A stretch of DNA of 64,000 bases from Marinomonas spartinae (GTDB taxonomy: Bacteria > Pseudomonadota > Gammaproteobacteria > Pseudomonadales > Marinomonadaceae): contig NZ_FLOB01000002.1 of assembly GCF_900089775.1 (NCBI RefSeq), positions 186,001 to 250,000 on the forward strand, read 5' to 3'. Below the pieces are notes generated by a model, which saw only the letters and a program-made list of their open reading frames with translations, did no database searches and was not told the DNA's origin. Shown in pieces: positions 37,186 to 46,487 of this stretch. How positions within the stretch are numbered: position 1 is the stretch's first letter; each line of letters begins with the position of its first letter. Position numbers and translations under genes: made by a program.

Positions 37186-38358
37186 TTATTGGCGTGGTGA
37201 ATCTTTTGCGCTTTCTTCTGATTGATATTTATCTTGAGGTGCGCCTTTGTCCTCTTTAGTTGGCTTAACGAATGTCATCTGGCTATCAGAGGCCATATGC
37301 ATGGTTGTGGTTGGGAAGGCTACTTCGGCACCATACTCTTCAATGATCTCCATGGTTTTGAATAACACATCTTGTTTAACGTCGTGGTAGGTTTTCCAAT
37401 CAACGGTTTTGGTAAAGGTATAGATAAAAAAATCTAATGATGATGGGCCAAACTGGGTAAAGTTGACCATGAAGGTTTCATTGGTATCCAAATCTTGGTG
37501 CTGGCTTACCATTTCTTTAATGCTAGCAATGATTTGAGGAAGTTTGCTGAAATCATCATAGCGAACCCCAATCGTCTCATTAATGCGGCGGTGAGACATT
37601 CGTGATGGGTTTTCCACAGAGATGGTTGAAAAAGTCGCATTGGGAACGTAGAGAGGGCGTTTATCAAAGGTTCGAATGCGGGTTTGGCGCCAACCGATGT
37701 TTTCCACTGTTCCTTCGATATTTTTGTCTGGTGAACGGATCCAATCGCCGACGGCAAAAGGTCGATCAAGGTAGACTACTAAACCGCCAAAGAAATTGGC
37801 TAATAAGTCTTTGGCGGCAAAACCAACGGCAATACCTCCGACGCCACCGAAGGCCAGTACCCCAGAAATGCTATAGCCAAGAGACTGTAAAATAACTAAT
37901 AAGGCAGTAATGATAACAGAGGCTCTCAGTAGTTTACTGATGGCACTGGCTGTTGTGTAATCGACTTTGTTTTTTACCTTTGAAGACGTGGTAAGCGTAT
38001 TTTCGGCTTCTTTGATAATGCGTAAAACGAACCAAGTGATAATCGCGATAACGCCTACGACGCGTATGGTGGAGATTAAAGTGGAAAACTTTTCATCGAT
38101 TTCAGTCCCCGAAATTTCGGCTGCAATCGATAAACCAGCTAACCAAATAAACATACCAATGGGTTTTTGTGCTGCATTGATTAACACGTTATCCCAAGGG
38201 GTTTTGGTTTTCTCCATTTGATGTTCAATACGCCCAAGGAGCTTAGTCACTATAAAGTTTAGAAATAGGGTGATTAGTACGGCAATGAAAACGCGTACTA
38301 CCCAATGCATATTTGAATCACCTAAGCCAAGGTAGGTTTGTAAGGTTTGCCAAGTCAT
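37186..38358 (-). CDS. MscS-family mechanosensitive channel
   Basis: A 390-residue inner-membrane channel that probably releases solutes on osmotic downshift. It has an N-terminal part with about four hydrophobic segments (residues about 18-38, 68-85, 97-117, 143-165), the pore helix region GVLAFGGVGGIAVGFAAKDLLANFFGG (shown here only as the recognisable Gly/Ala pore signature near 167-192), and a beta domain beginning RPFAVGDWIR. The charged C-terminal tail is rich in Lys, Glu and Ser. AAGGA precedes the ATG. It is followed on the same strand by nothing before the gph terminator. Confidence 0.9.
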   Translation of the reverse strand: MTWQTLQTYLGLGDSNMHWVVRVFIAVLITLFLNFIVTKLLGRIEHQMEKTKTPWDNVLINAAQKPIGMFIWLAGLSIAAEISGTEIDEKFSTLISTIRVVGVIAIITWFVLRIIKEAENTLTTSSKVKNKVDYTTASAISKLLRASVIITALLVILQSLGYSISGVLAFGGVGGIAVGFAAKDLLANFFGGLVVYLDRPFAVGDWIRSPDKNIEGTVENIGWRQTRIRTFDKRPLYVPNATFSTISVENPSRMSHRRINETIGVRYDDFSKLPQIIASIKEMVSQHQDLDTNETFMVNFTQFGPSSLDFFIYTFTKTVDWKTYHDVKQDVLFKTMEIIEEYGAEVAFPTTTMHMASDSQMTFVKPTKEDKGAPQDKYQSEESAKDSPRQ

Positions 38359-38437
38359 GGTTTTTTTCCTTTTTTAAATCGTGTTTACATAATGGCAAGG
38401 GTTAGTCATACACTTAAAACAGTTAAAGCTGTAACCG

Positions 38438-39769
38438 TTAAAGCAATAGAAGTGTCCCAAGTCCTAAGAAAGCAACGAATCCAGCAATGTCGGTTACCGT
38501 GGTTAAAATGACAGATCCCGAGAGGGCTGGATCGATTTTAAATGTATCCAATAGCACAGGAATGATAACGCCTGAAAATGCTGCCATGATGATATTAATG
38601 ATGATCGCTAAACCAATTACTATGCCAAGCATTGGATTGTCGAACCACCAAAGTGTGATAAGCCCAATGACGATGGCCCAAAGTATGCCATTTAGTCCGC
38701 CGACTTTAAGTTCTTTTAATAACAAGGATTTGAAGTTACTTCGTGTTATCTGTCCTAAAGCTAAGCCTCGCACAATGAGCGTAAGTGTTTGACTGCCAGC
38801 AATGCCACCCATCGAAGCAACAATCGGCATCAATACTGCTAATGCCACGACTTGTTGCAAGGTCGCCTCAAATAACCCAATGAAAGACGAGGCAAGAAAA
38901 GCGGTTAATAAATTGATGCCTAGCCAAATACCCCGTGTTCCCGCACTGCGTCTCACTGGAGCAAATAGATCCGATTCTTCATTTAGGCCTGCCGTTGACA
39001 TTTGTTGTGCTTCATTCTCAAGTCGCAAAGACTCCAGCGCTAATCCTGCGTGAAGGCGACCTAGTAACACTTGGTGTTCATTGACAACCGGTAATGCGGA
39101 TAGGCCTGAGCGCTCTAGCTGCTCAGCGGCTTTTATTAGGTTTGTTGTATCTAAAATAAAAGGGCAATCCTCATCCATTAGACTGGATACGGGTTCGTGA
39201 CTTTGTGCTTTGAACAGTTTGTCAAAGGATACACAGCCGACCCAACGACCTGTTCGATTCACTAAATAGATCATTTGTGTGTAATTCGGTGTTTCTTTTT
39301 TTAACAGGCGCATGGCTTCAGAGACTCGTGCGCTTTGTGAAATAATGAGTAAATCATGATCCATCCAGCGTCCGACTAACTCATCATCGTAGACAATACC
39401 TTGTTGGTAGTATTCGCGTTGTTTGGAGTCCATTTGACTGAGTGCCAGATCGACTAGGTGATCTGGCAGAGAGTCAGCAATTTCAAGTAGATCTTCGGCT
39501 TCAGCATCGGCAAATAAGCGCTCTATATCGGCGTCATCTAGCTCTCTTAATAAGAGTTGTCGAGACTCTCCGCGCATTTCAACCAAAATGTCTAAGCGAT
39601 TTGCTTGTTTAATGCTCTGCCAAGCTTGGGTACGTTGGGCGAGCGGAATCGACTCAAGGGCTAAGGCAACATCATCTGGCGTTAGTTCGCGCATGGCCTT
39701 GCCAATGGATTCGCATGAGTGTTCTTCTTGAATTAAAAGTTCAATTAAATCTGAAACTTGGCTGTGCAC
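38438..39769 (-). CDS. mgtE: MgtE-family magnesium transporter
   Basis: A 443-residue magnesium channel. It has an acidic N-terminal MgtE_N domain (about 20-125), a CBS pair (about 130-250) that senses magnesium in the family, and a C-terminal membrane domain with five hydrophobic segments (about 285-443). The start is GTG 39769 with AAGGA 6 bases upstream. It lies upstream of the mscS gene on the same strand, 79 bases apart, so a two-gene membrane-transport unit is possible. No M-box-like riboswitch is evident in the leader. Confidence 0.92.
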   Translation of the reverse strand: MHSQVSDLIELLIQEEHSCESIGKAMRELTPDDVALALESIPLAQRTQAWQSIKQANRLDILVEMRGESRQLLLRELDDADIERLFADAEAEDLLEIADSLPDHLVDLALSQMDSKQREYYQQGIVYDDELVGRWMDHDLLIISQSARVSEAMRLLKKETPNYTQMIYLVNRTGRWVGCVSFDKLFKAQSHEPVSSLMDEDCPFILDTTNLIKAAEQLERSGLSALPVVNEHQVLLGRLHAGLALESLRLENEAQQMSTAGLNEESDLFAPVRRSAGTRGIWLGINLLTAFLASSFIGLFEATLQQVVALAVLMPIVASMGGIAGSQTLTLIVRGLALGQITRSNFKSLLLKELKVGGLNGILWAIVIGLITLWWFDNPMLGIVIGLAIIINIIMAAFSGVIIPVLLDTFKIDPALSGSVILTTVTDIAGFVAFLGLGTLLLL

Positions 39770-40064
39770 AAAGAGTCCTTAACGAATCAAAATAGCTGAG
39801 TGTGCAGTATAACTGGGATAGGTTCAAACGTGAGGAGGTTTCTTGTGTGCTTTTTGCAAAGAGGTGGCAATGGCAGGGTAGTAATATTCAGCTAATAGAA
39901 ATCTTAATGTAAAAGTGAGCCAAGATAGGCTTGGTTTGGTAGAATCCATTTATCTTGGTGCTTGTTTCTCTGTTCGTTTTCAGACGATATCGAAAATGAT
40001 AGGACAGGGGTTATTTAACCGATGATATTGGCTCAATGTCATTAAAATTAAGTATTGAATGTCT
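39770..40064. promoter_or_regulatory. Divergent mgtE-trpG intergenic region
   Basis: About 295 bases without a gene. I see no trp leader peptide, Trp codon run or attenuator-like stem pair before trpG, and no clear TrpR operator. A 5-bp repeat CCAAG/CTTGG near 39920 is too short to interpret. Both promoters must lie here but are not obvious. Confidence 0.4.
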
Positions 40065-40643
40065 ATGTTGTTGATGATTGATAATTATGACTCCTTCACG
40101 TACAACCTTGTGCAATATTTTCGTGAACTAGGGGCGGATGTACAGGTGTTTCGTAACGATGAAATCACAGTAGAAGGTATCGCTGACTTAGCGCCAAGTC
40201 ACTTGGTGATTTCTCCAGGGCCGTGTACTCCTAATGAAGCGGGCATTTCGATGGCAGCTATTCGGGCATTTTCAGGTAAAATTCCTATTTTAGGTATTTG
40301 CTTAGGTCATCAAAGTATTGGTCAGGTCTTTGGTGGGGATGTTATTCGTGCTAAAAATGTCATGCATGGTAAGACATCTATGATTTATCACAATGATACC
40401 TCTGTGTTTTCTGGTGTTCCAAACCCGCAGATTGCGACACGCTATCATTCGTTAGTAATCGATAAACTGTCATTACCTGATTGTTTTGAAGTGACCGCAT
40501 GGACGCAAAATGAGACGGGTGAATGCGAAGAAATTATGGGAATACGCCATAAGAACTTGCCTGTTGAGGGGGTGCAATTTCACCCTGAATCCATACTAAC
40601 TGAGGCGGGGCATGCCTTGTTAGCAAATTTTTTGACACGATAG
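40065..40643 (+). CDS. trpG: Anthranilate synthase glutamine amidotransferase component
   Basis: Supplies ammonia from glutamine to TrpE (or PabB) for anthranilate or aminodeoxychorismate. The class I amidotransferase motifs are complete: nucleophile Cys 79 in GICLGHQ, and the His-Glu pair in QFHPESIL. I use ATG 40065 ([11 protein letters not shown]) as in homologs; an ATG two codons earlier is also open, and neither has a clear ribosome site. trpD follows 9 bases later. trpE is not adjacent. Confidence 0.93.
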   Translation: MLLMIDNYDSFTYNLVQYFRELGADVQVFRNDEITVEGIADLAPSHLVISPGPCTPNEAGISMAAIRAFSGKIPILGICLGHQSIGQVFGGDVIRAKNVMHGKTSMIYHNDTSVFSGVPNPQIATRYHSLVIDKLSLPDCFEVTAWTQNETGECEEIMGIRHKNLPVEGVQFHPESILTEAGHALLANFLTR

Positions 40644-40652
40644 GAGAGTTGG

Positions 40653-41681
40653 GTGGATATCCAAAAAGCAATTGCAGCTGTTGTTAATCGCCAAGATCTA
40701 ACGGGCGATGAAATGCGCCTTGTTATGCGTGATATCATGACTGGGATGACAACGCCTGCGCAAATTGGCGGTTTTTTGATTGGCCTTAGAATGAAAGGTG
40801 AGACCGTCGCTGAAATTACAGCAGCGGCGCAAGTGATGCGTGAGCTGTCTACTAAAGTGGATATTTCTCTCGATAATGTGGTTGATACCTGTGGCACAGG
40901 TGGCGATGGTGGGAATTTGTTTAACGTTTCTACAGCGGCATCATTTGTTGTGGCTGCAGCTGGGGGGAATGTGGCTAAACATGGTGGTCGCTCTGTGTCC
41001 TCCAAGTCGGGTAGTGCAGATGTATTAGAGCAGGCGGGTATTTATTTAGATTTAGATGCTGAGCAGGTTGCCCGTTGTATTCGTGAGATTGGTCTTGGCT
41101 TTATGTTTGCGCCTCACCACCATACGGCGATGAAGCATGCTGTTGGCCCAAGAAAAGAAATGGCCACACGAACGATTTTTAACTTATTGGGACCTTTAAC
41201 TAACCCAGCGAATGCTAAGAGTCAGGTAATAGGGGTTTTCTCTAAAGAGCTGGTTCGGCCGATCGCGGAAGTACTTAAAGCCTTGGGAAGTGAGCATGTT
41301 ATGGCGGTTCACTCGGAGGATGGTTTGGATGAGATCAGTATTGCGGCTCCTACTTATGTAGCCGAACTAAAGAATGGTGAGATCACTGAATATACCATTA
41401 CGCCAGAAGCTTTTGGTATTCCGTTACAATCATTAGATTCTGTTCAAGCAAGAGACGCTGAAGAAAGCTTAGCGCTTGTGAAAACAGCATTAGACGGTAA
41501 GGGTAAGGTCAATCCAGCCCGTGATATTGTCGCGATTAATGCGGGCGCTGCAATTTACGTTTGTGGCGTTGCTGATAGTCTAGAAGAGGGGGTGTCGATG
41601 GCAGAAGATATGATTGGTGGCGGATTAGCAAAGATTAAGATGTCTGAATTAGCGAGCTTTACACGCTACTTTATGAAGTAA
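40653..41681 (+). CDS. trpD: Anthranilate phosphoribosyltransferase
   Basis: Second step of tryptophan synthesis. The start is GTG 40653, with AGGAGA at 40642-40647. The 342-residue protein has the PRPP-binding DTCGTGGDGGNLFNVST motif, KHGGRSVSSKSGSADVLE and NLLGPLTNPA. It lies between trpG and trpC in one operon. Confidence 0.96.
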   Translation: MDIQKAIAAVVNRQDLTGDEMRLVMRDIMTGMTTPAQIGGFLIGLRMKGETVAEITAAAQVMRELSTKVDISLDNVVDTCGTGGDGGNLFNVSTAASFVVAAAGGNVAKHGGRSVSSKSGSADVLEQAGIYLDLDAEQVARCIREIGLGFMFAPHHHTAMKHAVGPRKEMATRTIFNLLGPLTNPANAKSQVIGVFSKELVRPIAEVLKALGSEHVMAVHSEDGLDEISIAAPTYVAELKNGEITEYTITPEAFGIPLQSLDSVQARDAEESLALVKTALDGKGKVNPARDIVAINAGAAIYVCGVADSLEEGVSMAEDMIGGGLAKIKMSELASFTRYFMK

Positions 41682-41716
41682 TGAGACAACCGTGATTGCG
41701 AGAGGACTGGTTTATT

Positions 41717-42529
41717 ATGAAAGCTGAAACACCGACTATTTTAAGAAAAATTGTGGCTCGTAAATTCGAGGAAATTGAAGAGCGAAAAAACAATACGTCT
41801 TATGCAGACATGGAAATGGCGGCATCTGTTGCCAATGTACATAATCCAGCTCGTGGTTTTGCTAACGCGTTGCGTCAGAAAATTGCAGTAGGTAAAGCGG
41901 GGGTGATTGCTGAGGTGAAAAAAGCATCACCAAGTAAAGGTGTGATACGTGAGGATTTTCAACCTGCACAAATTGCTCGCTCCTATGAGCAAGGTGGTGC
42001 TGCTTGTTTGTCCGTTTTGACTGATCATGACTTTTTTATGGGGCATGAAAATTATTTAGTTGAGGCGCGTGCTGCCTGTCAGTTACCCGCGATCCGTAAA
42101 GATTTTTTGGTGGATGAGTATCAAATCCTTGAGGCTCGTTCCATTGGGGCTGATTGTGTACTGTTAATTGCCGCTTGCCTAGATGGTGAAAAATTACGCT
42201 CTTTGGATACTTTAGCAAGAGAGCTTGGTATGGATGTGCTGGTGGAGGTGCATAATCAGGCTGAGTTAGAGCTAGCGCTTAAGTTCACTGAAACCGAGTT
42301 GTTAGGCATTAATAACCGAGATTTACATACCTTCGAATTGAGTTTAAATCATACCTTGGAATTAATAAAAGGTGTGCCGAGTAATCGTTTGATCGTCACT
42401 GAGAGTGGGATTCATACTCGTGAAGATGTAGCCTTAATGCGCGAACATGATGTTAATGCCTTTTTGGTTGGTGAAGCTTTTATGCGAGCAGATGAACCAG
42501 GTGATAAGTTGGCTGAGCTTTTTAAATAA
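41717..42529 (+). CDS. trpC: Indole-3-glycerol phosphate synthase
   Basis: Makes indole-3-glycerol phosphate. I choose ATG 41717 ([13 protein letters not shown]); a TTG at 41696 would add seven residues. The 270-residue TIM barrel has [10 protein letters not shown] with the catalytic Lys, the [11 protein letters not shown] segment and [10 protein letters not shown]. It is monofunctional, without a fused TrpF domain. The trpG-trpD-trpC order is the Pseudomonas type, not the E. coli type. Confidence 0.95.
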   Translation: MKAETPTILRKIVARKFEEIEERKNNTSYADMEMAASVANVHNPARGFANALRQKIAVGKAGVIAEVKKASPSKGVIREDFQPAQIARSYEQGGAACLSVLTDHDFFMGHENYLVEARAACQLPAIRKDFLVDEYQILEARSIGADCVLLIAACLDGEKLRSLDTLARELGMDVLVEVHNQAELELALKFTETELLGINNRDLHTFELSLNHTLELIKGVPSNRLIVTESGIHTREDVALMREHDVNAFLVGEAFMRADEPGDKLAELFK

Positions 42530-42566
42530 GTGTTCCGGCCTGTGTAAGATAAATTGAGAGAAAAGC

Positions 42567-42974
42567 ATGAAAACAAGTGTAGTCTGGAAAGAAGATGTGC
42601 ATTTTACTGCCAATACGGGCTCTGGTCATACGCTAGAGATTGATGGAAACCAAACGGCTGGCGCTCGTCCTATGGAGTTATTGCTAGCTGGGTTGGGGGG
42701 GTGTACATCCTATGATGTGGTGAACATCCTCAAAAAGTCACGTCAGGATGTTGTTTCTTGTGTGGCGCATATTGATGCAGATCGCGCAGACTCTGTGCCA
42801 GCTGTCTTTACTGAGATTCGTGTACACTTTGTCGTTACTGGCCATCGCATAAAAGAAAGTGTGGTTGAACGAGCGGTAAAATTGTCTGCAGAAGAGTACT
42901 GCTCAGCGTCTTTGATGCTGGAAAAAGGTGGTGTAAAGATTGTTCATAGTTTTGAAGTGGTTGAAGCAGAATAA
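42567..42974 (+). CDS. OsmC-family peroxide/thiol reductase-like protein
   Basis: A 135-residue OsmC/YhfA-like protein. The two conserved cysteines of the family are present: C46 in GLGGCTSYD and C112 in EEYCSAS. These support thiol-based peroxide chemistry in known members; the physiological substrate is unknown. It begins 37 bases after trpC and probably shares its transcript. OsmC-like genes next to trpC occur in several Pseudomonas-like genomes. Confidence 0.9.
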   Translation: MKTSVVWKEDVHFTANTGSGHTLEIDGNQTAGARPMELLLAGLGGCTSYDVVNILKKSRQDVVSCVAHIDADRADSVPAVFTEIRVHFVVTGHRIKESVVERAVKLSAEEYCSASLMLEKGGVKIVHSFEVVEAE

Positions 42975-43048
42975 GTGGTTTACGCATTCGCATTGTGGCG
43001 ATGAAAACCTAGCGCGCTGCTATGTCGGAGTGGGTTATATTTAACAAC

Positions 43049-43077
43049 AAAAAAAGCGACCAATGGTCGCTTTTTTT
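43049..43077. terminator. Bidirectional terminator between the OsmC gene and tRNA-Arg
   Basis: GCGACC (43056-43061) pairs with GGTCGC (43065-43070) around AAT, with A7 on one side and T7 on the other. It can stop transcription from the trp side and from the minus-strand tRNA. Confidence 0.92.
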
Positions 43078-43085
43078 GTCTTCAA

Positions 43086-43110
43086 TTTTCTACCTTAGTA
43101 CGGTAGAAAA
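43086..43110 (-). repeat. 9-bp hairpin just 3' of tRNA-Arg
   Basis: TTTTCTACC (43086-43094) pairs with GGTAGAAAA (43102-43110) around a 7-base loop. It lies 10 bases beyond the tRNA CCA end and before the terminator, so the primary tRNA transcript would carry it as a 3' trailer. It may be a second stop or a processing barrier. Confidence 0.6.
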
Positions 43111-43120
43111 TGGGGTAGTT

Positions 43121-43196
43121 TGGTGTCCCCTGCGAGATTCGAACTCACGTTTAAGACTTAGGAGGTCCTCGTTCTATCCTACTGAACTAAGGGGAC
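43121..43196 (-). tRNA. tRNA-Arg, anticodon CCT
   Basis: A 76-nt tRNA with CCA encoded. On the minus strand the acceptor GTCCCCT pairs with AGGGGAC, the anticodon stem AGGAC/GTCTT encloses CTCCTAA (anticodon CCT, reading AGG codons), and the T stem GTGAG/CTCGC encloses TTCGAAT. Confidence 0.95.
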
Positions 43197-43210
43197 ATTT
43201 TGTATGGAAG

Positions 43211-43239
43211 TTTATACCTGATTTTTGTCTCGAACTCAA
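43211..43239 (-). promoter_or_regulatory. Promoter of tRNA-Arg
   Basis: On the minus strand, TTGAGT (plus 43234-43239), a 17-bp spacer and TATAAA (plus 43211-43216). The expected start near 43204 is about 8 bases before the tRNA 5' end. Confidence 0.78.
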
Positions 43240-43302
43240 ATTTATAAAAGAAAAAACATTGATTTATAAATGTTTTTGCCTTTTGTTTCCTTTTCGAGAG
43301 GG

Positions 43303-43334
43303 AAAAAAATAGACGCGACATTATTAATGACGCG
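43303..43334 (-). terminator. Terminator of the APC permease gene
   Basis: On the minus strand, two arms CGCG-TCATTA and TAATG-TCGCG, here paired with one A-A mismatch (plus 43314-43334), are followed after TCTA by seven T (plus 43303-43309). A second AT-rich hairpin AAAACATT/AATGTTTT lies further down near 43255-43275. Confidence 0.7.
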
Positions 43335-43365
43335 CCTATAAGGGAGGGAACAATGAGTGAAAACG

Positions 43366-44787
43366 TTACAGTGTTTCCACGACTTTAGCCATGTTAGCAA
43401 ATCGTTCTGGATTCGCTTTGTGTAGCCATTTGGCGATGAAAAACCCTCCAAGGGCACAAATGACGACTAAGTATGGTAATGCAGATACTACTGGTGAGTT
43501 AGAGCCACTTAATACATCAAGGTTGTTGACAACCATATAGAGTGAAATGACCATTCCAATTGACGCTATTGTGGGAGCAATTAAACGACTCCAAAGAGAA
43601 GCTTCTAAGGAAGGGTTTCTCATGAAGAATGCAACCACGGCAAGGGAAACGGCACATTGTAGAACTAAGATTGACATAGCACCAAGAGCAGATGACCATG
43701 CAAAAATATTTGCCATTGGATCAAGGCCTATTGCGACGAACAAAAGTAGTCCTCCTATTATTACGACGCCTTGGACGAGGCTAGCAACATAAGGTGTATG
43801 GTACTTTTTGTGTAAAGTTGAAAATTTAGACCAGCATAAACCATCACGGCTTAGCGAAAATAGGTAACGAGCAAGCGTATTATGAAATGCTTGAGTTGCT
43901 GCAAATAAACTTGTGATCAGCAAAACAGACATGACTTGACTTGACCAGCCGCCGAGCAATTGATCGGCCATATTATAAATAAACATACCAGGGTCTTTCG
44001 CTGCGACGGAACCGACGTTGGCAGCACCTAAATACTGAACAATTGCCCATGCTGTGAAGGCATAAAATATAGTGATAACCGTGACAGCAACGAGAGTGGC
44101 TCGAGGGATGGTTTTTTCCGGTGTTTTGCATTCCTCTGAATAAATAGCAGAGGCTTCAAACCCGATAAACGAACAGATGGCAAATATTAGCCCGACACCT
44201 GCGTTGCCTGAAAATATAACAGATGGTGAAAAAGACGAGAATTCCATGGTAACGGGTTGTTTGACGATAGCAAAGTCAACTAACAGAATGATGGCTACTT
44301 CAAGAAGCATTAGAATGCCGAGAATTCTCCCCCCAATTTCCACTTTGGCAATGCCAAGTATGACCACGATAACCTGGTTCGCAACGGCTAATACCCACCA
44401 AGGAACGTCAATGCCGAAATTGCTAGATAAGAAAATGCTAGAAAAAAAGCCAAATAGAGAGCTTACAGCAAAAACCATAGATAAGTAGGCTAGCATCGCG
44501 ATAGAAAATCCCCCTAAGCCAATCGAGGGACCTAACCCTTTACTTATGTAGGAGTAGAATGCCCCTGAGTTAACGACATGACGGCTCATGGCAATAAAAC
44601 CAAAGCTAAATAGCATCAGTAAAATTCCTGCAACGACATAAATGCCTGGAATACCAGGGCCATTTCCTGCCATAAAAGCAATGGGTAGGGCACCAACGGC
44701 ACCCGTCAAAGGTGAAGCTGCAGCAATAACGAAAAAAACGACTGACCAGAGCCCTAGACTCTCTTTTTTCAATTTAGGATGTTCCAT
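43366..44787 (-). CDS. APC-superfamily amino acid/amine permease
   Basis: A 473-residue inner-membrane transporter with about twelve hydrophobic segments. The first helix reads LWSVVFFVIAAASPLTGAVG, with the Gly/Pro break typical of APC substrate sites, and GFEASAIYSEECKTPEKTIPRA is the conserved loop after helix 6. The substrate cannot be read from sequence; amino acids or amines such as ethanolamine are possible. AGGAA lies 6 bases before the ATG. The EutR-like regulator upstream on the same strand makes an amine-related role plausible. Confidence 0.85.
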   Translation of the reverse strand: MEHPKLKKESLGLWSVVFFVIAAASPLTGAVGALPIAFMAGNGPGIPGIYVVAGILLMLFSFGFIAMSRHVVNSGAFYSYISKGLGPSIGLGGFSIAMLAYLSMVFAVSSLFGFFSSIFLSSNFGIDVPWWVLAVANQVIVVILGIAKVEIGGRILGILMLLEVAIILLVDFAIVKQPVTMEFSSFSPSVIFSGNAGVGLIFAICSFIGFEASAIYSEECKTPEKTIPRATLVAVTVITIFYAFTAWAIVQYLGAANVGSVAAKDPGMFIYNMADQLLGGWSSQVMSVLLITSLFAATQAFHNTLARYLFSLSRDGLCWSKFSTLHKKYHTPYVASLVQGVVIIGGLLLFVAIGLDPMANIFAWSSALGAMSILVLQCAVSLAVVAFFMRNPSLEASLWSRLIAPTIASIGMVISLYMVVNNLDVLSGSNSPVVSALPYLVVICALGGFFIAKWLHKANPERFANMAKVVETL

Positions 44788-45052
44788 TGCGTGTTCCTAT
44801 TTCTAATTATGATGGGTACATTCAGTCTATTTAGTGACGAGAAAGGGTGTTATCGAAAATCGGCACCTTTTTTTAAAAATTAATAGAATTATCATAAAGT
44901 GAGAATATTATTGTAGGTTGATGGTCTTTTTACGGTTTTTTAACGTCATAAATTAAGACTCTTATGTGGTAATAAAGTCCATTTTGATGAGTAAAAATGG
45001 CTTAGGGCAAGTCTCAAATTAATTGAGAAGATTGCAGGCATAGCTTGTCCGG
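44788..45052. promoter_or_regulatory. Intergenic region between the AraC-type regulator and the permease
   Basis: A 265-base AT-rich gap that should hold the permease promoter and regulator sites. It contains inverted repeats CCATTTT/AAAATGG (about 44972-44993) and TCTCAA/TTGAGA (about 45013-45030). Either could be a regulator target, but none can be assigned. Confidence 0.4.
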
Positions 45053-46036
45053 TCAGGATGCTTTTTTTATTAATGGTTGACGTGTTTTGTGAGTCATACG
45101 AAGCGTATTCAGTGTTTGTGATGGTAGTTCACCAAACAACCGTTTGTAGTCACAAGTAAATTGAGAAAGGTGCCAAAACCCCCATTGTGATGCAATGTTA
45201 CAAATATTGTCATAGGGATCATTTAACATGCTTCGTCTAACGGCATTGAGTCGTATATTTTTTAAAAAAGTAGCAGGACTTTGGCCTGTTACTCTTAAAA
45301 AGCAGTTCTGTAGTGCTCGACGAGAAGTGTACGTGATCTTGCAAAGTTCATCGACGTTTAGGGGCGTCTCAGGGTGTTCCAAAACAATTTTTCTAGCCCG
45401 ACACACTATTTGCTGTGCTTTTTGTCGCGAGATGTTTCTTTTTTCAGGGCTTTTTTCTTGTGCCTGAAAAAGCAGCATTACCAGCTCTCGTATGTCACTT
45501 TTAAATTGTTTAATGGCTGCTGGTTGATTAAATAATAACGAATTTTGGCTCATGTTAGAGAGTATCGAATTAAACTCATGCCTGAAACCTTGGACGAGAG
45601 TTTTATTGGTGAGCGCTCCTACTTTAGGGTAGGGGCTGTCTGTTAAGTCAGAGATGAGTTCCTCGGGTACACTAACGACGAGTAAGCTACAGTTCTCTGG
45701 CGTTTGTAGCATCAGCTCTTCTTGAAAGCCACACCAAGATACATCATCTTTTTGGATGGGTTTTCCTAGCCAGCGGGCCTCACTGTCGAGCTGATTAAAT
45801 ACTGAAAAACTTAGTGAGTTTTTTCGGGACTCGCCATACTGAAAAACGGATCTCGATAGACTTTCTTCGTAAATTTGTATGCCTTCTAGCCAAAGTTCTT
45901 TAAGAGAGCCCTCAAACTGACCTGTTGAAAGCTGTTCATAATTGAGAGAGCACTCTCTTAGGATCTGGCAGTGTGCTGTTATTTCATGGATATCTGATTC
46001 ACTACGAAAGCTGTTAGTAAGTTGTCCCGCCAACAT
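45053..46036 (-). CDS. AraC-family transcriptional regulator, EutR-like
   Basis: A 327-residue regulator. The C-terminal AraC/XylS DNA-binding domain (about 230-325) contains VDELCKITYTSRRALQNCF and WGFWHLSQFTCDYKRLFGEL, closely resembling EutR, the ethanolamine-operon activator. The N-terminal part (about 1-215) is unassigned. I choose ATG 46036, which has AGAGG 8 bases upstream; the ATG at 46042 is only 2 bases from that site, and the longest frame begins with TTG. It precedes the permease on the same strand and probably controls it. Confidence 0.85.
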   Translation of the reverse strand: MLAGQLTNSFRSESDIHEITAHCQILRECSLNYEQLSTGQFEGSLKELWLEGIQIYEESLSRSVFQYGESRKNSLSFSVFNQLDSEARWLGKPIQKDDVSWCGFQEELMLQTPENCSLLVVSVPEELISDLTDSPYPKVGALTNKTLVQGFRHEFNSILSNMSQNSLLFNQPAAIKQFKSDIRELVMLLFQAQEKSPEKRNISRQKAQQIVCRARKIVLEHPETPLNVDELCKITYTSRRALQNCFLRVTGQSPATFLKNIRLNAVRRSMLNDPYDNICNIASQWGFWHLSQFTCDYKRLFGELPSQTLNTLRMTHKTRQPLIKKAS

Positions 46037-46487
46037 CGACATAACCTCTTTTTCTAATTGTTTTATTGCGTCACTGTGTAAATAAAGCAAAATGCAGGCC
46101 AATGGTTTTCATGGGAGGATGAGAAGGGGATGTAAAGAAAGGTGCTTTTGCTTTGACGGGCAAGACTGAACGACGAGGGCACAAGTAAGGGCAATGAACC
46201 TCTATACTCTAGATAGTTGTTTAATCATTGGTTTTACAGGGTTTTTGAAGTAAAAAAATAAGGCTTTTATGAGGAGTGTAGGGAGATTGAATATATAGGC
46301 TTTATTTTATTCTCTAATATTGAGAAATATATATTTATTTTGACCTAGATCAATGGTGTTTGTTTTTTGTGCAGTTTCTCAAGATGTGCTTTATGGTAGG
46401 GCATTTTCGTTTCTTTTTTACCCATTTTTTTGTACGCTTTATCACATTGCTAAATAAATAGTTTTCTATGGTGAGGTCAGTACAAAG
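46037..46487 (-). promoter_or_regulatory. Upstream region of the AraC-type gene, with an FNR-like site
   Basis: About 450 bases without a gene, AT-rich, between flgN and the regulator. TTGAC-CTAG-ATCAA at 46340-46353 differs by one base from the FNR/ANR consensus TTGAT-N4-ATCAA. On the minus strand, TATTAG-like sequence lies at about the class II distance. The regulator start is about 300 bases away, so a long leader would be needed. No terminator for flgN was clear. Confidence 0.4.

Noticed and set aside
43022-43312. 96-codon frame across a terminator and tRNA-Arg
   Set aside because: It reads through the terminator hairpin and the complement of the tRNA, so it cannot be a real gene.
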